64,000 nucleotides of DNA, from the NCBI GenBank assembly GCA_002900995.3, contig CM035309.1:3912389-3976388 (forward strand), read 5' to 3'. The DNA is from Ganoderma boninense. Taxonomy: Eukaryota; Basidiomycota; Agaricomycetes; Polyporales; Polyporaceae. Under the pieces are notes generated by a model. The model searched no databases. It was not told the origin of the DNA and worked only from the letters and a program-made list of their open reading frames with translations. The position numbers were made by a program, and so were the translations under genes. This document shows, piece after piece, positions 23,342 to 34,139 of the stretch; within the stretch, counting starts at the first letter, position 1, and each line of letters opens with the position of its first letter.

Positions 23342-24132
23342 ATGGCAGCGGAACCTTCGCTCTTGACCGCCACGTCTGCACACCAACCCGCCCTCTGTCT
23401 CTTGCGCTGCTCACCCTTCCAGCAGCTGTATATCAGGCCAGACAAGCGGATGTGAGTGGTCCCTACCTGTATTTCTGGGGTTCATTGCCTGAAACAGAGA
23501 TCTCGTTCATGTAAGAATGCCGCCGGCGAAACGTCAAGTCTTGCCCTTCAAGGATCCTGGAATTGAAGGGATTCCCGCACCTCTTTTTCTATCCAGGGCC
23601 TGAAGGGTCGTGGATCAGTTATGGGAGCGACTTCGTCCCCAGGACTGTCCATGACCTTCTAGTCAAGACGCCCGTCTTCGTTCCCATCGTCAAAGACCCC
23701 ACTTTGAAGCGGAGCCCTGTGCAGCGTCCATGCTTCTGTTGTCCTCCCCCTTCCCCAACAGAAGAGTACTTCGATGCTCCGGAGTTCCCCCTCCTCCCCC
23801 TACCAGTCGCAACCCGGGCGACTACAAGGACCCTTGTTTTTTCATGCCTTCCCACCTCCCCCAGCGCCATCACCACCATAGACGTGTATCCTACTATCGA
23901 GGAGGTCAAGCGGGTGCGATTCGTGTTGCCTGTAGAGGAGGGACTGGGATGGGACCATAGATCGCGCAGGATTGTCAGGTGCGAGGAGAGGCAGAGGAGC
24001 CAGGTTGTTCCCCAGTGGGATGATCGTAGCTTTGAGGTTCTCCAGTGTAGCGTGCTGACCAGGGACGGCCGGGAGGGACTGGGACTGAGAGCGGCGACGC
24101 CAGAGATGGATGTGGATAATTTCCTGCGTTAG
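23342..24132 (+). CDS. Hypothetical protein, two exons, 229 aa
   Basis: The model starts at the ATG at 23342 and splices 23342-23451 to 23553-24132 (GTGAGT donor, CAAG acceptor, phase 2), giving 230 codons including the stop. The intron removes an in-frame stop at 23512-23514. The protein has a Leu-rich start, a GPEGSWISYG segment near residue 50, a Pro/Cys-rich stretch (CFCCPPPSPTEEYF) and an acidic/Arg-rich C-terminal half with PTIEEVKRVRFVLP. No domain, signal peptide or membrane segment is recognised. Its upstream region carries the GATA-type motif cluster, and GGATTAGC-like words recur downstream at 24289-24390. Splicing is convincing by frame and consensus; function is unknown. Confidence 0.6.
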
Positions 24133-24530
24133 GAAATAGTGTAGTCTCATGAATGTTTGCACTAATTAGGGATATTTGACATCTAACGCACTTTTGAATG
24201 ACATGTCTGTCGGAGCACCTAGACCAATGAGGAAGTTGGGCAGTTCAACTCAGCCTAGGGGGAGACAGACTCAGGAGGACGAACCCTTGAGGATTAGCGG
24301 TCTAACGTGAGGATTAGCAGGGAGCAAGGAACCAGCGTCTGGGGTGCAGCTTACCTCTGGGGGAACGGCGATTTGAGGCTTAGCTGGGGATTAATAACTA
24401 GTTTAACCCACGATGAGCCAGGACAAACAGCCCAAGCAAGAATGGATTAAGTGTGGACAAAAAGATTAAGTGACAATAGCTACTGGGAAAGATGAGCGAG
24501 TTTCTACGTCAACTATTGGGAAAAGATGAT

Positions 24531-25163
24531 CTACCCTGGTTGAAACTGGTGCCATACACCATAATACGGGGGCCCGCCCATGGCGGTGTACGCGTCGTTC
24601 ACCCTGTCCACGCGGAACCAACCAGCTGCACGTTAGCGTCGCGGTCGCCTGAGCAGGACGGGACGGCATTCGGGACGGAGGAGAGAGCGGGCTACTCACC
24701 CGGCGGCGAACATGTTGCCGAGCAGGGCCTCGTGGAGCATGGGCACGACGGGGTTCTTCCGGGCCTTCTCTGTCAGACCACAGTATCTTGTCCGATCCCA
24801 GACTTCCTCGTTGTCCACGGCGTCGACGTATGCCGAGACCATCTTCCTCTCGTCCTCCGCATCGAAGACACAAGGACGGTTGGGGAACAAACCTTGTACG
24901 CGCAGTGAAGTGTAAATATAATAGCGAGACGGTAGACAGGTCGAGAGTGGCCATGCTCACCACAGCTCCTGAGGTATGGGCCGTGATCATGGGCCGGCTG
25001 TTGACTGACACGCGAGATCCAGTTCTCTGTGCCATCTGAAGCGATCTCGTGTTGAATGGGGGAGCACACACGACAATGAAGCTGTCCACTCACAGATGTC
25101 GTCCACATTGTCTTCAATTTCATTGGGATATCGCTGCAGGGGAAACCCCCCTGTGTCGGACAT
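24531..25163 (-). CDS. Hypothetical protein, four exons, 136 aa
   Basis: Exons 25094-25163, 24961-25035, 24700-24892 and 24531-24603 join through GTGAGT-type donors and CAG/AAG acceptors with phases 1, 1 and 2, giving 137 codons including stop. The protein is small and rich in aromatic and charged residues. It begins MSDTGGFPLQRYPNEIED and contains CGLFPNRPCVFDAEDERKM, the helical VDAVDNEEVWDRTRYCG and a short Gly/Tyr-rich tail ending in GGPPYYGVWHQFQPG. No family is recognised, and there is no signal peptide or membrane helix. Further 5' exons beyond 25163 are possible because several minus-strand frames are open at 25180-25500. The next confident gene to the right is the Aim32-like gene on the plus strand. 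Confidence 0.55.
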
Positions 25164-27158
25164 ATCGACTGTGGGGGTGTCACACAACAGACTCGCAAAA
25201 CATGGAGCGGCACGACCACGAACCTGGTGCCTCATGGGAATCGGAGAAAGGGTCCTCTCTTGGTGGCTCAGAAAAAGGGGTGGACGGGTCCCAGGCACAG
25301 ATGGCTTCGTAATGCGTGGGAAATGCCATGTCAGTAAACAGCGTTGAGTGGTGCGCACGGTGTCGCGAACGTACTGCCAAACATGAGGGGGCCTCTCTTC
25401 CCTTGCGGGTTGGTAGCGCCGTTGGCGCGGTGGTTGGCATCATGGGATGCGAGGATGTGCTGCAGAGGTAGCAAGACGCCCTTATACAGAGCAACGCAAG
25501 GGCCGGTAGTCACTGGAGTAGCGGACATGACTGAGAAAGGACGAGGATACAAGTTGTTTGTTGATCGTGGGGAGAATAGCTGAGGTTACGCGACCACTAA
25601 GAATGCAGATGACCGCGCAGGGAAAGAGTTCAAGTGTTAGTAATGTGGGTGAAAGGGGAGCCGGGCGAGGCGGTGAGGCCTTGAGGAGCGAATGAGAGCG
25701 AGAAAGGGCGGCCGGGAGGGCCTTTTGAGGCTGCGGCGTGAGAATCGGAGTCCGAAACGATGGGTCCAAAGCAAGGCGCCGAGTCGATCACCTTCCCCAA
25801 AGTGGTGACAGCGACGAGCTCGACTGGTTCTCACTTTTTTGAGGACACTTTCAATGGCATGGGGAAGACCTGCCTAGCTTTCATGATGAAATCTTGGGCA
25901 TCGAGTCAAGTTGGCTGCACATCTGAATGACCACACGATACGATCCTCTTGAGAAGTCCCGCGCTTTGAACCCATGCACATGGCATATTTAAGCACCCAG
26001 TCCTCTACAGAAATGTCAGCGAACTCCAAGTCAGTTGGAAGTGGTTGGATGGACCAGGGCGAGTGACACACTGTCACGGTCACGATATCCCATCAGGCGT
26101 TGTTGTCGTGTATTTGGCAAAGCCTTTCGAATCAAACACGACCAAACCGACTTACCGCCCGAGTCCAGTTGACTCGTTGTTCCCTGGTTCGCACGCCCTC
26201 GTCTGTTCGCTGCGGTTGCAGGCCGTCGCCCATTGTCCTCCTGTGCCGTCGATCCGCTGCAGCAACACTGGCGTCTTCTAATCCGGACATCGCTCGACGT
26301 GTGAAAGCCGATCTCAGCCCAGTTGTCCATGCAACTGGCACAGCGTAGACGGCAGTGACGGCAGTGCTCCAGTAGAGACGGAGTGCTGTGCGCAGAGGAA
26401 TGCGGAAAGGAGGACTGCACGTACATTGGTGGTCCTACGGGGGCCTTCCTGGATGGATCGTAAGCTGGTCGGTGTGCGAACATGTCCCATGGAGAACGAC
26501 TGGGTGAGTGGTGTGCCGTGTTCAAGATGAGGGTAGAAAAGAGCTTCAGCTGGGGAGGAGGAGGACCATAGGGAAGGGCAGTGGGTGGTAGGACGCAAGG
26601 CTCAGGCGTGACTCGACTTGCGGTTAGGTTATCCACATTCAATTGCTGTGCCTTTCGCGTGGTGAGCCTGGATGCAGGAAAAGGAAAAGGGGACTCCCAT
26701 CTGCCATGAGGATGGCTAACACCGTGACTTCAGCAAGGTTACGCTTTCCGTCCTGTCAGTGTTACCTGTGACTACACTCTACTGGCTAGCAGGTGCAAAG
26801 CATTTCGGAGCTCGACCTCTTGATCCTCCATCATCATTCGATCCATCTCCCGGCTCCGAACACGTTCAGTAATGCAAACCGGTACCTGCAAGTGTTCCAG
26901 AGGAAGCTCTCTCACTCTACTGACACCGACCTAGCCCTTGAGTGGTGGAGACCATTTCCTATGTTTGGGATAGCGCGACTCCTATTCAACGTCAGTCACC
27001 ACCGCAGTACATATCTCAGGGATCGTCAGGCACAAATCCTACACACGTTCGCGTCTTCGAACCACAGTCCCTGCCAAGCTTTCTGGCTTCGTAGTGGGGC
27101 TTTCACCCGAACTCGATAAGTACCTGCGCGCCCTCAATCTGCCCAACATAGCATCAAG
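25164..27158. other. No confident gene in about 2 kb
   Basis: Minus-strand frames at 25180-25494 and 26031-26642 (Pro/His/Cys-rich) and a plus-strand frame at 26793-27119 (containing LALEWWRPFPMFGIARLLF, ending in a stop at 27119) are the best candidates. None starts with a usable ATG, and none could be joined to neighbours with certainty. The plus-strand frame has an AG acceptor just before it and reads like an exon of an unknown protein. Confidence 0.35.
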
Positions 27159-28612
27159 ATGAGTGACGCCGTCGCTCAGCTGCAGCGAACAGCGATTCCT
27201 CTGTCTGATGCTCCATGTCGGGGATGTGCGGACCCCTGCGATGAAGGTACGTACCAATATTGGGTTCGTAGGATGTCCTTCTCATGTTCTTTTACCACTG
27301 TACATGTGGGGGAACGTAGGCCACGAAGAGCTCCCGAAGCTCGACATCGACATGTCTCCGCTCCTGGGCAACGTCAAGCCCTATGGCCGTCAAGTACGCT
27401 ACCACTCTCACGTCTTCCAGCCCCGTTCGCTCGCTAACACCAGCGCCCCCGTGCACAGATCGTCATCTCGACCCCTAATCCCGACTGGGCACGCGAAGTC
27501 ACCGAAGCCGAGGGCACGCTCGCCGCATACCTCTCGCGCGCCGTCTCCGCCTCCGCCGACAGCGCACTCGATACAACAGGCGCGGGTGAGAACAAGAACA
27601 AGAAAGAACCCAAACCCAAACCGGCCCTGACCGCGACCCCGGCCCCGGGGGTGTTCGACACGCGCGCGGACCTGGCGCGGCTCACGCGCGTGTCGATCCA
27701 CAACGGGCTGTTCCCGAGCGTGAGCGAGCACGGCGCGCGGGAGACCGTGCTCGTGTTCCCGGACTTCAAGGCCGTCACGGAGGTCGAGGTGTCGGAGGAG
27801 GGCGCGCGGGAGGTGTTTGAGCGCGTGCTGAGCCCGAGCGTCCCGCTCCAGGCTGTTCCACACCGCGCGCGCGGTGCGACGGGGACCAAGATCAAGACGT
27901 GGTTCCTGCGGTACTCGTGCGTCATCCTCATCTGTAGGCGTTTTTTTTTTCGTGATCTTGAATGCCTGGATGGCATGCTCACTGGCCGCGGCATCTTCGA
28001 CAGGCTCGCACAGGAGGCGCGATTACCGCTGCTGGGCCGTTGCGCCGCAGCTCGAGCGCGGTGCGTATCTGTCCCATATTGCTGTAATTCTTTCTCTCTA
28101 TTTTTCACTGAATACAGGCATGCTCCATAGCGTTCACACAGTCGCTCGAGCGCGAAGGCTTCGACGTGCACCACCAGCTCGAAGACCCCTCCCTCTCTGG
28201 GCCTGCGCTCGAGGATGACCGCGTGTTCATATCTACATCACTCGTGCCCGACGAACACGACGAGGAGCGGCGCGCGGAAGTGCGGCGGAGACTCCAGCAA
28301 GCAGCAAAGGAGAGGCGCGTACTCGTCCTGTTCTGCTCGCACGTCGGGCAGCACAAGTTCGCCGGGAACGTCATCGTGCGTCCCTCTTTCGCTTCTGTGG
28401 TGCGGTGTAGAGTTGACGAGGCCCATTCGACGACGTTCGACTTGCAGATCAACATGCCGACGGGGGCAGCGGTGTGGTACGGGCGGGTGACGCCGCACGA
28501 GGTGGACGCGATCGTGCGGGAGACGGTCGTTGGGGGGAAGGTCCTTCCCGCCCTCCTGCGAGGCGGGCTGAACTTGTGTCATCCAGGGCGCGGGGGTCTG
28601 AACGACTGGTAA
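27159..28612 (+). CDS. AIM32: Apd1/Aim32-type [2Fe-2S] thioredoxin-like ferredoxin
   Basis: Six exons (27159-27246, 27320-27393, 27459-27933, 28004-28060, 28131-28375, 28448-28612) keep one frame for 367 residues. The N-terminus has CRGCADPCDEGH and PYGRQIVISTP, typical of the sucrase/ferredoxin-like family. The cluster-binding part shows C213-x8-C222 (CSHRRRDYRC) and H302-x3-H306 (HVGQH), the Cys2/His2 pattern of the bis-histidinyl non-Rieske [2Fe-2S] proteins Apd1 and Aim32. The family usually has HxGGH, so Gln replaces one Gly here. The C-terminal WYGRVTPHEVDAIV and GGKVLPALLRGG blocks match the family. A Lys/Pro-rich low-complexity insert (residues about 90-105) is lineage-specific. Family members act in redox quality control in mitochondria or cytosol. 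The gene converges on the orphan gene ending at 29238. Confidence 0.9.
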
Positions 28613-29237
28613 TTTGGCGAGGTACAGGGATCGGAATCGTCGCGATTAAGTACACGTTTGGTCACGGTGGAGGACGGCGGCATGTGGGATGGGGAAAATA
28701 TACAGGGGATTCGTATCCAGCGCAGCTGATGTACACTAAATAAGGCCATGCTGGGACTCGGGGTTGATGCTGGGGAACGGAATGGAACGATTGGAGCGAG
28801 AATTGCTTGTGGCGTGTATGGAAAAGCCCTTGTCAGGGAAGAACGTTGACATGGAACTGCGGTATTTATGCGGAGGAAAGCGAGAGGGAGAGAGCCTAGA
28901 TCACCGTTGAAAGAAGAAATAAAAGGGATTCGGAACACCGTACACTATCTACAGATACAGTGATGCAAGCGCGTGGAGATTGGGAGAATGAGAGAACGGG
29001 AGAACGTGAGTGTAATAAGACCCGTCATAAAACAAAACAACCCAGCAGCGCGTAAATAGTCGTAGTGCAGCCCCGCGGGCGTGGACTGGGAAACTTTAAA
29101 GGCGTAACAAGACGTGGCACTCGCCTACTAACATACGCGAGTACGTGTTCGTGAACAAGGCATAACCATGCCGCATACCTGCATACTCTCCCCTCCCCTC
29201 CCTCGCGCCATTCCTTCCCCTCCTTCTCTTAATTCTC
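28613..29237. other. Convergent 3' intergenic region
   Basis: This 625-bp stretch lies between two genes that end toward each other, so it should hold both 3' UTRs. A-rich tracts with AATAAA-like words occur near 28740 and 28919. Nothing else is recognisable. Confidence 0.5.
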
Positions 29238-30687
29238 TTAAGCTTGGCGGCGCGCGAGCATGTCCTCCGCAGCGCGCCCATAGTCCTTCACGCGGCGCGG
29301 GAAGCCCGAGCCCTGGACCCACTTGAGGCGCCGATGCGACGTCCCGAGGCGCGGCGTCCCCGACCCAAATACCGCCCCAAAGCCCGCGTAGGAGTGCGCC
29401 AGGGCGGGGAGGGCGCGGCGCCCGCGCAGGAGGTCCGCCTGCGTGTCGAGGAGCCACTCCATGCTGCGCTCGTCGACGGAGTCGAGCTCGGGCGCCTCGA
29501 CGTCGAGCACGCACACGCGGCCCAGGAACCGCGCGCGGTGCAGCTCGCGTCGCAGGGGCGCGGGCACGCGCCTCGTGCCATTACGTGGCTTGAAGTTGCT
29601 GTGGCTTTCACTGCTGCCGTGGCCGCGGCTGCTGAGAGTGCGCGGGAGGGGAAGGATGGAGGGCGGGCGGAGACGGCGGGTCGTGTGCCGACGGAAGGCG
29701 CGGGAGAAGCATTCGTCGTCCGAGTCCGAGTCGGAAGAGGGATCATCTTGCTCCGCTAGAGCGGCCGCGCTGAAGGAACGAGAGAGCGGGGAAGGGCCGG
29801 GCGCTTGCCATCGGCCGTCGGAGGGCTCGGGTCGGCGCGGGCGCGTGGCGCGGCGTGCTTTCGGGGCGTGGAGTTGGGGAGGCGTGGTTGTGGCTTTCGG
29901 TTCAGGGGGCATGTCGCATCGTGTGGGCTGCGTGTTTTCCAGGGGAGAAGGCGAGAGGGCGAGTGGAGGAGCCGTCTTGGGGGCGCTTCGCTGCGAGTCG
30001 TTGTTCGGCTTCTCGACCGCAGGGCGCTGGTGGTTGGCAAGGTCTTTAGTCTCCGCCTGGGCAACTACAAAAGGGTTGGTATCATCGTCAAAAGCATCTG
30101 TAGCATCAGCGTGATCAGTAAGGACTCGCAAGGAACGGGTTTGTTGCTTCGTGAGAGGACTGCCACGCACAATCGCTCGACCAGTCTTCCAATGTCGGGC
30201 GGTCGACATGTGCCTCAGACTTCCCCGCCTTCGGGGAGTCTAGACCTACTGCTATCGACGACTGTGAGCTATCAAGTCCATTGTCATTGCCAGTGGAAAG
30301 GAGTGGATCCTACCGGTATTCGGTCCTGTAGAGCAGCTCACGGACCTATCTCGTAGCTGAATAGATCTCCTTCCCAGAGCGCATGCGAGGCGATACTCAA
30401 GCCGGAGGGCGAAGAGTTCCGCAGCGTACGGGCTAGAAGTATCGTATACTGTGAAGAAGTATCCATGAGCACCATGCATCCCGGCGTCGCAGGTGCGGCT
30501 TACACGAGGCCGCTGTCGAGGTCTTTCCGTGCTTGAGTGTCCGGCAGTTTTCTTTCCTGTCGCTGCGGGGTGCATGGGCCCATACTGAATGAAGGTTCTG
30601 GAGACCGATATTTGCTTGATACAGGTAGTCGTAGCTGCCTTGAGAGGGCATGGTAGGCGAAAGTCGCGTGATGGTTGCGGTGGCCAT
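29238..30687 (-). CDS. Hypothetical disordered protein, five exons, 394 aa
   Basis: Exons 30623-30687, 30504-30562, 30346-30448, 30171-30268 and 29238-30097 join at GT-AG sites (introns of 60, 55, 77 and 73 nt) in phases 2, 1, 2 and 1, for 395 codons with the stop. The N-terminal third is Ser/Asp-rich and leads into YAFDDDTNPFVVAQAETK. The middle is Pro/Arg-rich with an acidic DDPSSDSDSDDECFSRAF patch. The C-terminal part (residues about 300-394) looks folded, with RARFLGRVCVLDVEAPELD, SMEWLLDTQADLLRGRRALP and a basic end. No known domain is recognised. Predicted disorder and acidic/basic alternation would suit a nuclear or scaffold protein, but that is inference. The start is the first ATG of the spliced frame. 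Confidence 0.6.
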
Positions 30688-31795
30688 GGTCGGAAATTAA
30701 AGTAACATAAAACCTAGGGAGATGTGGCGACGTGGGCTCGGAGGTCCCGCCAGGGGAGTTATAATGCTACCCTAGAGTAAAAGCAAGCATTAGCGATACT
30801 TCAGAGGCAAAATCACACCGAGGAGCCTTGTCGCTATCTCACCTGGGGAGGTGGAGAGATCAAGACGAGGTCAAGGCGGTGAAGCGTAGAAAAACGCCAG
30901 AGTTGGCGCGCATGCCTCGTGTACAACCAAATCACGTGGCCGTCGCGTTTCCTCCTGCAGGTTGCCACGCCTCTACTTCCTCCGACTCCATTTCCAAGCG
31001 TACTCTCTCCAGCCCCGAAATCATCTCCACCTTGTGCGTGCATTTTGAGTCCGCCCAAGACTCAGGTTTGGTGGGTATCATGCGCATTTGCCATAGGCGC
31101 CTGTTGTGGGCCTTGTTTGTCCTTGCTAGGCAAGTTCTTCCACTCCATGAGCTGTCCGAGTAAAGGATCAGTGGCTCGCCGCTCACCGTCACGGTCTATC
31201 TTCTTCCCTTCTTCGTGCGGCTATGAAGAAACTTCAAGGACGCAACAATTGCCGTATACCTACAATTGCAATAGATGTAGCCGATACCCTCCGGGCAGTG
31301 GACCGCCGTAGGTGTGCCGCCGTTCCTTCCTTGCCTTTTCTGAATCCGCCTTGTACCCTGCGAGGCCGGAGTGCCTCATGGCAGACACTGAGTCATTGTC
31401 GAGTGCCTGGTTGGTGGCAGAATGCGAGGATTGACATTTGCAGTGCCTCTGGATGGATGATATCGGATGACAAAGGTTGCCAGAATACATCATCTTCATC
31501 GAAGGGCGAGGCTTGTACGCAAGCGTTCAGCTCTTCGAAATCGATTCGGCGGCATCGCTGCGGTTCTGACTCAGGTCTCCGGCTCAAAAGCATTCGACTC
31601 CTTGTTCATCCCGACCAAGGCAAATGTGACTTGCGCTAGCCGCATCACTCAAAAGGCAAGTTGCAGGGTCTTTCGTCAAGTTGGGAGGATTGCTGTGGCA
31701 CACTCATCGCCTCACAGCCTCAAGTGCCGACTGCTCGCCCTCGCACAAGTCCTATGTCCCCTGCCCCCTTTGGCTTCATAAACGGATACGAAGGG
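30688..31795. other. Unresolved region, possible minus-strand exons
   Basis: A minus-strand frame beginning with an ATG at 31593 reads 66 residues (motif RRIDFEELNACVQASPFDED). A second minus frame overlapping it at 31260-31499 and a third at 30932-31192 also look protein-like. They could be exons of one gene, but I found no consistent splice chain. It is therefore left uncalled. Confidence 0.3.
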
Positions 31796-31863
31796 TATAA
31801 AATACGGATGCGACGATGGTGATTCAGCATCGGACCTGGCTCGAATTGCATCTCTCTCCTCTC
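31796..31863 (+). promoter_or_regulatory. Core promoter of orphan-family copy A
   Basis: TATAAAAT at 31796-31803 lies 123 bp before the ATG. It is followed 49 bp later by ATTGCATCTCTCTCCTCTC (31845-31863) and a pyrimidine-rich leader. The same pair of elements with the same spacing precedes copies B and C. Confidence 0.7.
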
Positions 31864-31918
31864 TCCTCTACGCCCACGCGCCTCGCCTCGCATCTCCCGC
31901 CTTTCGCCTCAGTGCCTT

Positions 31919-32836
31919 ATGCCCACCATACCTTATACTCAGACCGGTGAGGACACAGCCCTTGAAGCTTGAGTTTCGCCAGCATCAGCATCCTTACTCA
32001 CGCACACACTACCCCAGTCACCCGCGTCCCCTTGCCCGACCGCCCAGACCTGACGATAGACCCCAGCTTCAAGATCGACATCATCAACACGCGCACGGGC
32101 AAAACCGGTCTGCAAGTCAGCAAGATCGTCGACCTGGACTCGTTCATGACGATGTGCCGGCCCCTTCGCCGCCTGACTCGCGAGGACCTGCTGTACGATC
32201 CCAAGCTCTGGGCGAAGTTCACGCGCATGCAACTCAACACCATCCCCCTCTGCGACCGCATCAACGGGCTTTACACCACGCGCCGCGCCCTTATCGCCAA
32301 GAGTGGCGTGCCCCAGCAGGCGCTGCACGCCTACGTACGTGTTTCCGTTGAGCTCTGCTCGTGGATTGTCGGCTTACGCTTGGTGTGCGTTGTGCGTGAT
32401 AGATTCCTGGGGGCCCTAAGTATCCCGAACTCCAGAGGAGCGTGACAGAACGGACCCAGTACAGGGACCTGCACGAAGTCCTCGCTGACATCCTCGCGTG
32501 TCAGGCGGTGTGGTACCTGAGGGTTCTGGTGCGTCTTTCTTCTGCGTCTCCTGTGCCGCGACGGGCTCTGAGCTGACGGCGCTTTTGTTTATGCAGCAGG
32601 GGAACCCGGGAATTGTCGAGAGGTTGGCTGCACGTCGTGGCCAAGACGCAGAGGCATGGCAGCAGTGGAACAAGATCTGTGGCGGCACGGTGCAGTATCT
32701 CTTGAACACGGTCTACGTCGTGAGCATCCGCAGGGTTAAGCCAAAATTAGGCAACTGTTGGGCTTACTTCCGGAGGTTGAGATCCGGGGTTGTGTTGTGT
32801 CTGAGGGCGAGTCTGGCTCGGCGTCCTAGTCATTAG
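31919..32836 (+). CDS. Orphan family copy A, four exons, C-terminus frameshifted
   Basis: Exons 31919-31946, 32018-32334, 32403-32528 and 32600-32836 join in phases 1, 0 and 0 to 235 residues. The last acceptor is a CAGCAG tandem, so one extra Gln is possible. Shared family blocks are SFKIDIINTRTGKTGLQVSK, LWAKFTRMQLNTI, VLADILACQAVWYLRVL and TVYVVSIRR. At 32770 the family's W-A-Y-F-P-E-V-E-I-R-G ending is lost because one C of the TTCCCGGAGG seen in the sister copies is missing. The protein then runs into an unrelated Arg/Leu-rich tail of about 22 residues. No known domain, signal peptide or membrane segment is recognised. Copies B (34.1 kb, same strand) and C (63.4 kb, opposite strand) share exon structure. 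Function is unknown. Confidence 0.75.
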
Positions 32837-32860
32837 GTTAGGGGGTAGGGTTGCATATAA

Positions 32861-32905
32861 TCTTGTGATGCTACGGAATGGACTTTGTTATCGTCATGCC
32901 GGGAA
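32861..32905 (+). repeat. 3' flank block shared by the orphan family (copy A)
   Basis: TCTTGTGATGC and the following GAATGGACTTTGTTATCGTC, 25 bp past the stop, align with the longer and better conserved blocks after copies B and C. It probably marks the 3' UTR or the edge of the duplicated unit; in copy A it is the most diverged. Confidence 0.5.
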
Positions 32906-33999
32906 GAATGCAATATGAAGGGAAAAAGTTGAACTTGAAGATGAAAGTAATTGGGAGGGCGATGCAGCTCCCAAACTTCAGCTCTGGCAAATCGATCCTT
33001 GTGATGCTGGTGCCTGTGAATGTCTGAACGGTATGGGCGTCTATCGTCGTACGACTTGCTTCTCGCCGGTTCGCCACTGGTCGCCGCGTCAAGCTATCGG
33101 AGTGCTCTCTCCAAACCCCCTCAGCTTGCCTATGTAATCATGGCTTATTATCCTTGTATGTAAGCGCAGCGGATGGAACGATCCCAGGAACGCTCAGGAG
33201 AATAAAGGTGCAAGGTAAGTACTCATACGAGTCGTCTCCATACTAGTAGTGTGGCCTACTATGGCCTACCATTCTCCACAAGTCCCGCGTGTTCTAAAGA
33301 CTGGATGCCCATCTCTTCAGTTTTCTTTGGTCCTCCTTCTTCCAAAATATCCCGATGGTCCGGCTGATGATAAAGCCTCAGTATGCACCGAAACGCCCGT
33401 GGATCTTCATGCACCCTAGTATTCGGAGTCGCCTCAGACAATAGTGCATTATTAGTTTGTGGCCGTGGACTCGTGCGCCCTTCAAACGTCCAAGTTTATG
33501 CCGTGACTGAGTGGCTCACCAATAACATCTTCCTCTGCCGGCGAGCCGAACACTGTCTGATCATATTTGGGATCAAATGATCCTGCTGTTCACCGCTTTG
33601 GTGGGCCACTTTTGAGTGGCAGAACTTGACATGTATTGTGGCTCATGATGTTATTGACTGACATTCTTGCCAGAATCCACAATATCTGAGGCTTGTACAC
33701 CGGCAACAAATCTTCGGCCCCACAACCATGTTGCTGCCAGCCAACGCACAAAAGAAGGGCTTATCATCAGGTTCAGACCATTGCTTTGGTACCTTTGTCT
33801 TTCCGCAGGCGACGGGATCTTTGCCGGGACCAACTAACACTCAGTCAATAGCAACAGCTTTGACGACACAAGGTGGCGTGGGGTATGTCCCGCTGTCCTA
33901 AGCTCAATACCCGCCGTCGTATGCTTTGCTCGAAGTCCTCTCCCGCTAACTCGCCTTGACTTGTGGCCGACGGGCGCCGCAGGACGAGTACAAAAAGCG
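32906..33999. other. Intergenic region between orphan copies A and B
   Basis: Only short frames (at most about 75 codons) without motifs or ATG-plus-splice patterns are present. It holds the 3' region of copy A and the upstream region of copy B. Confidence 0.5.
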
Positions 34000-34063
34000 T
34001 AAAATCTGGATGCGTGGACGAGAATCCCGCGACGCACTCCTCGGCTTGCATCTCTCGCCTCTC
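34000..34063 (+). promoter_or_regulatory. Core promoter of orphan-family copy B
   Basis: A weakened TATA-like TAAAAT (34000-34005) is followed 45 bp later by CTTGCATCTCTCGCCTCTC (34045-34063), nearly identical to the elements before copies A and C. The ATG is at 34140. Confidence 0.6.
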
Positions 34064-34139
34064 GTCTCTACATCCGCTCCCCTCGCCTCCCATAACCACA
34101 AGCAACCCTTCGCCCCTACCTCGCTAGTGTCTGCCCATC

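Noticed and set aside
23155..23514. 119-codon plus-strand frame containing the GATTATC words
   Set aside because: Its start lies inside the motif cluster and its stop falls in the intron of the better-supported gene starting at 23342.
27434..28174. 246-codon minus-strand open frame
   Set aside because: It is antisense to the well-supported Aim32-like exons and crosses their introns without regard to splice sites.
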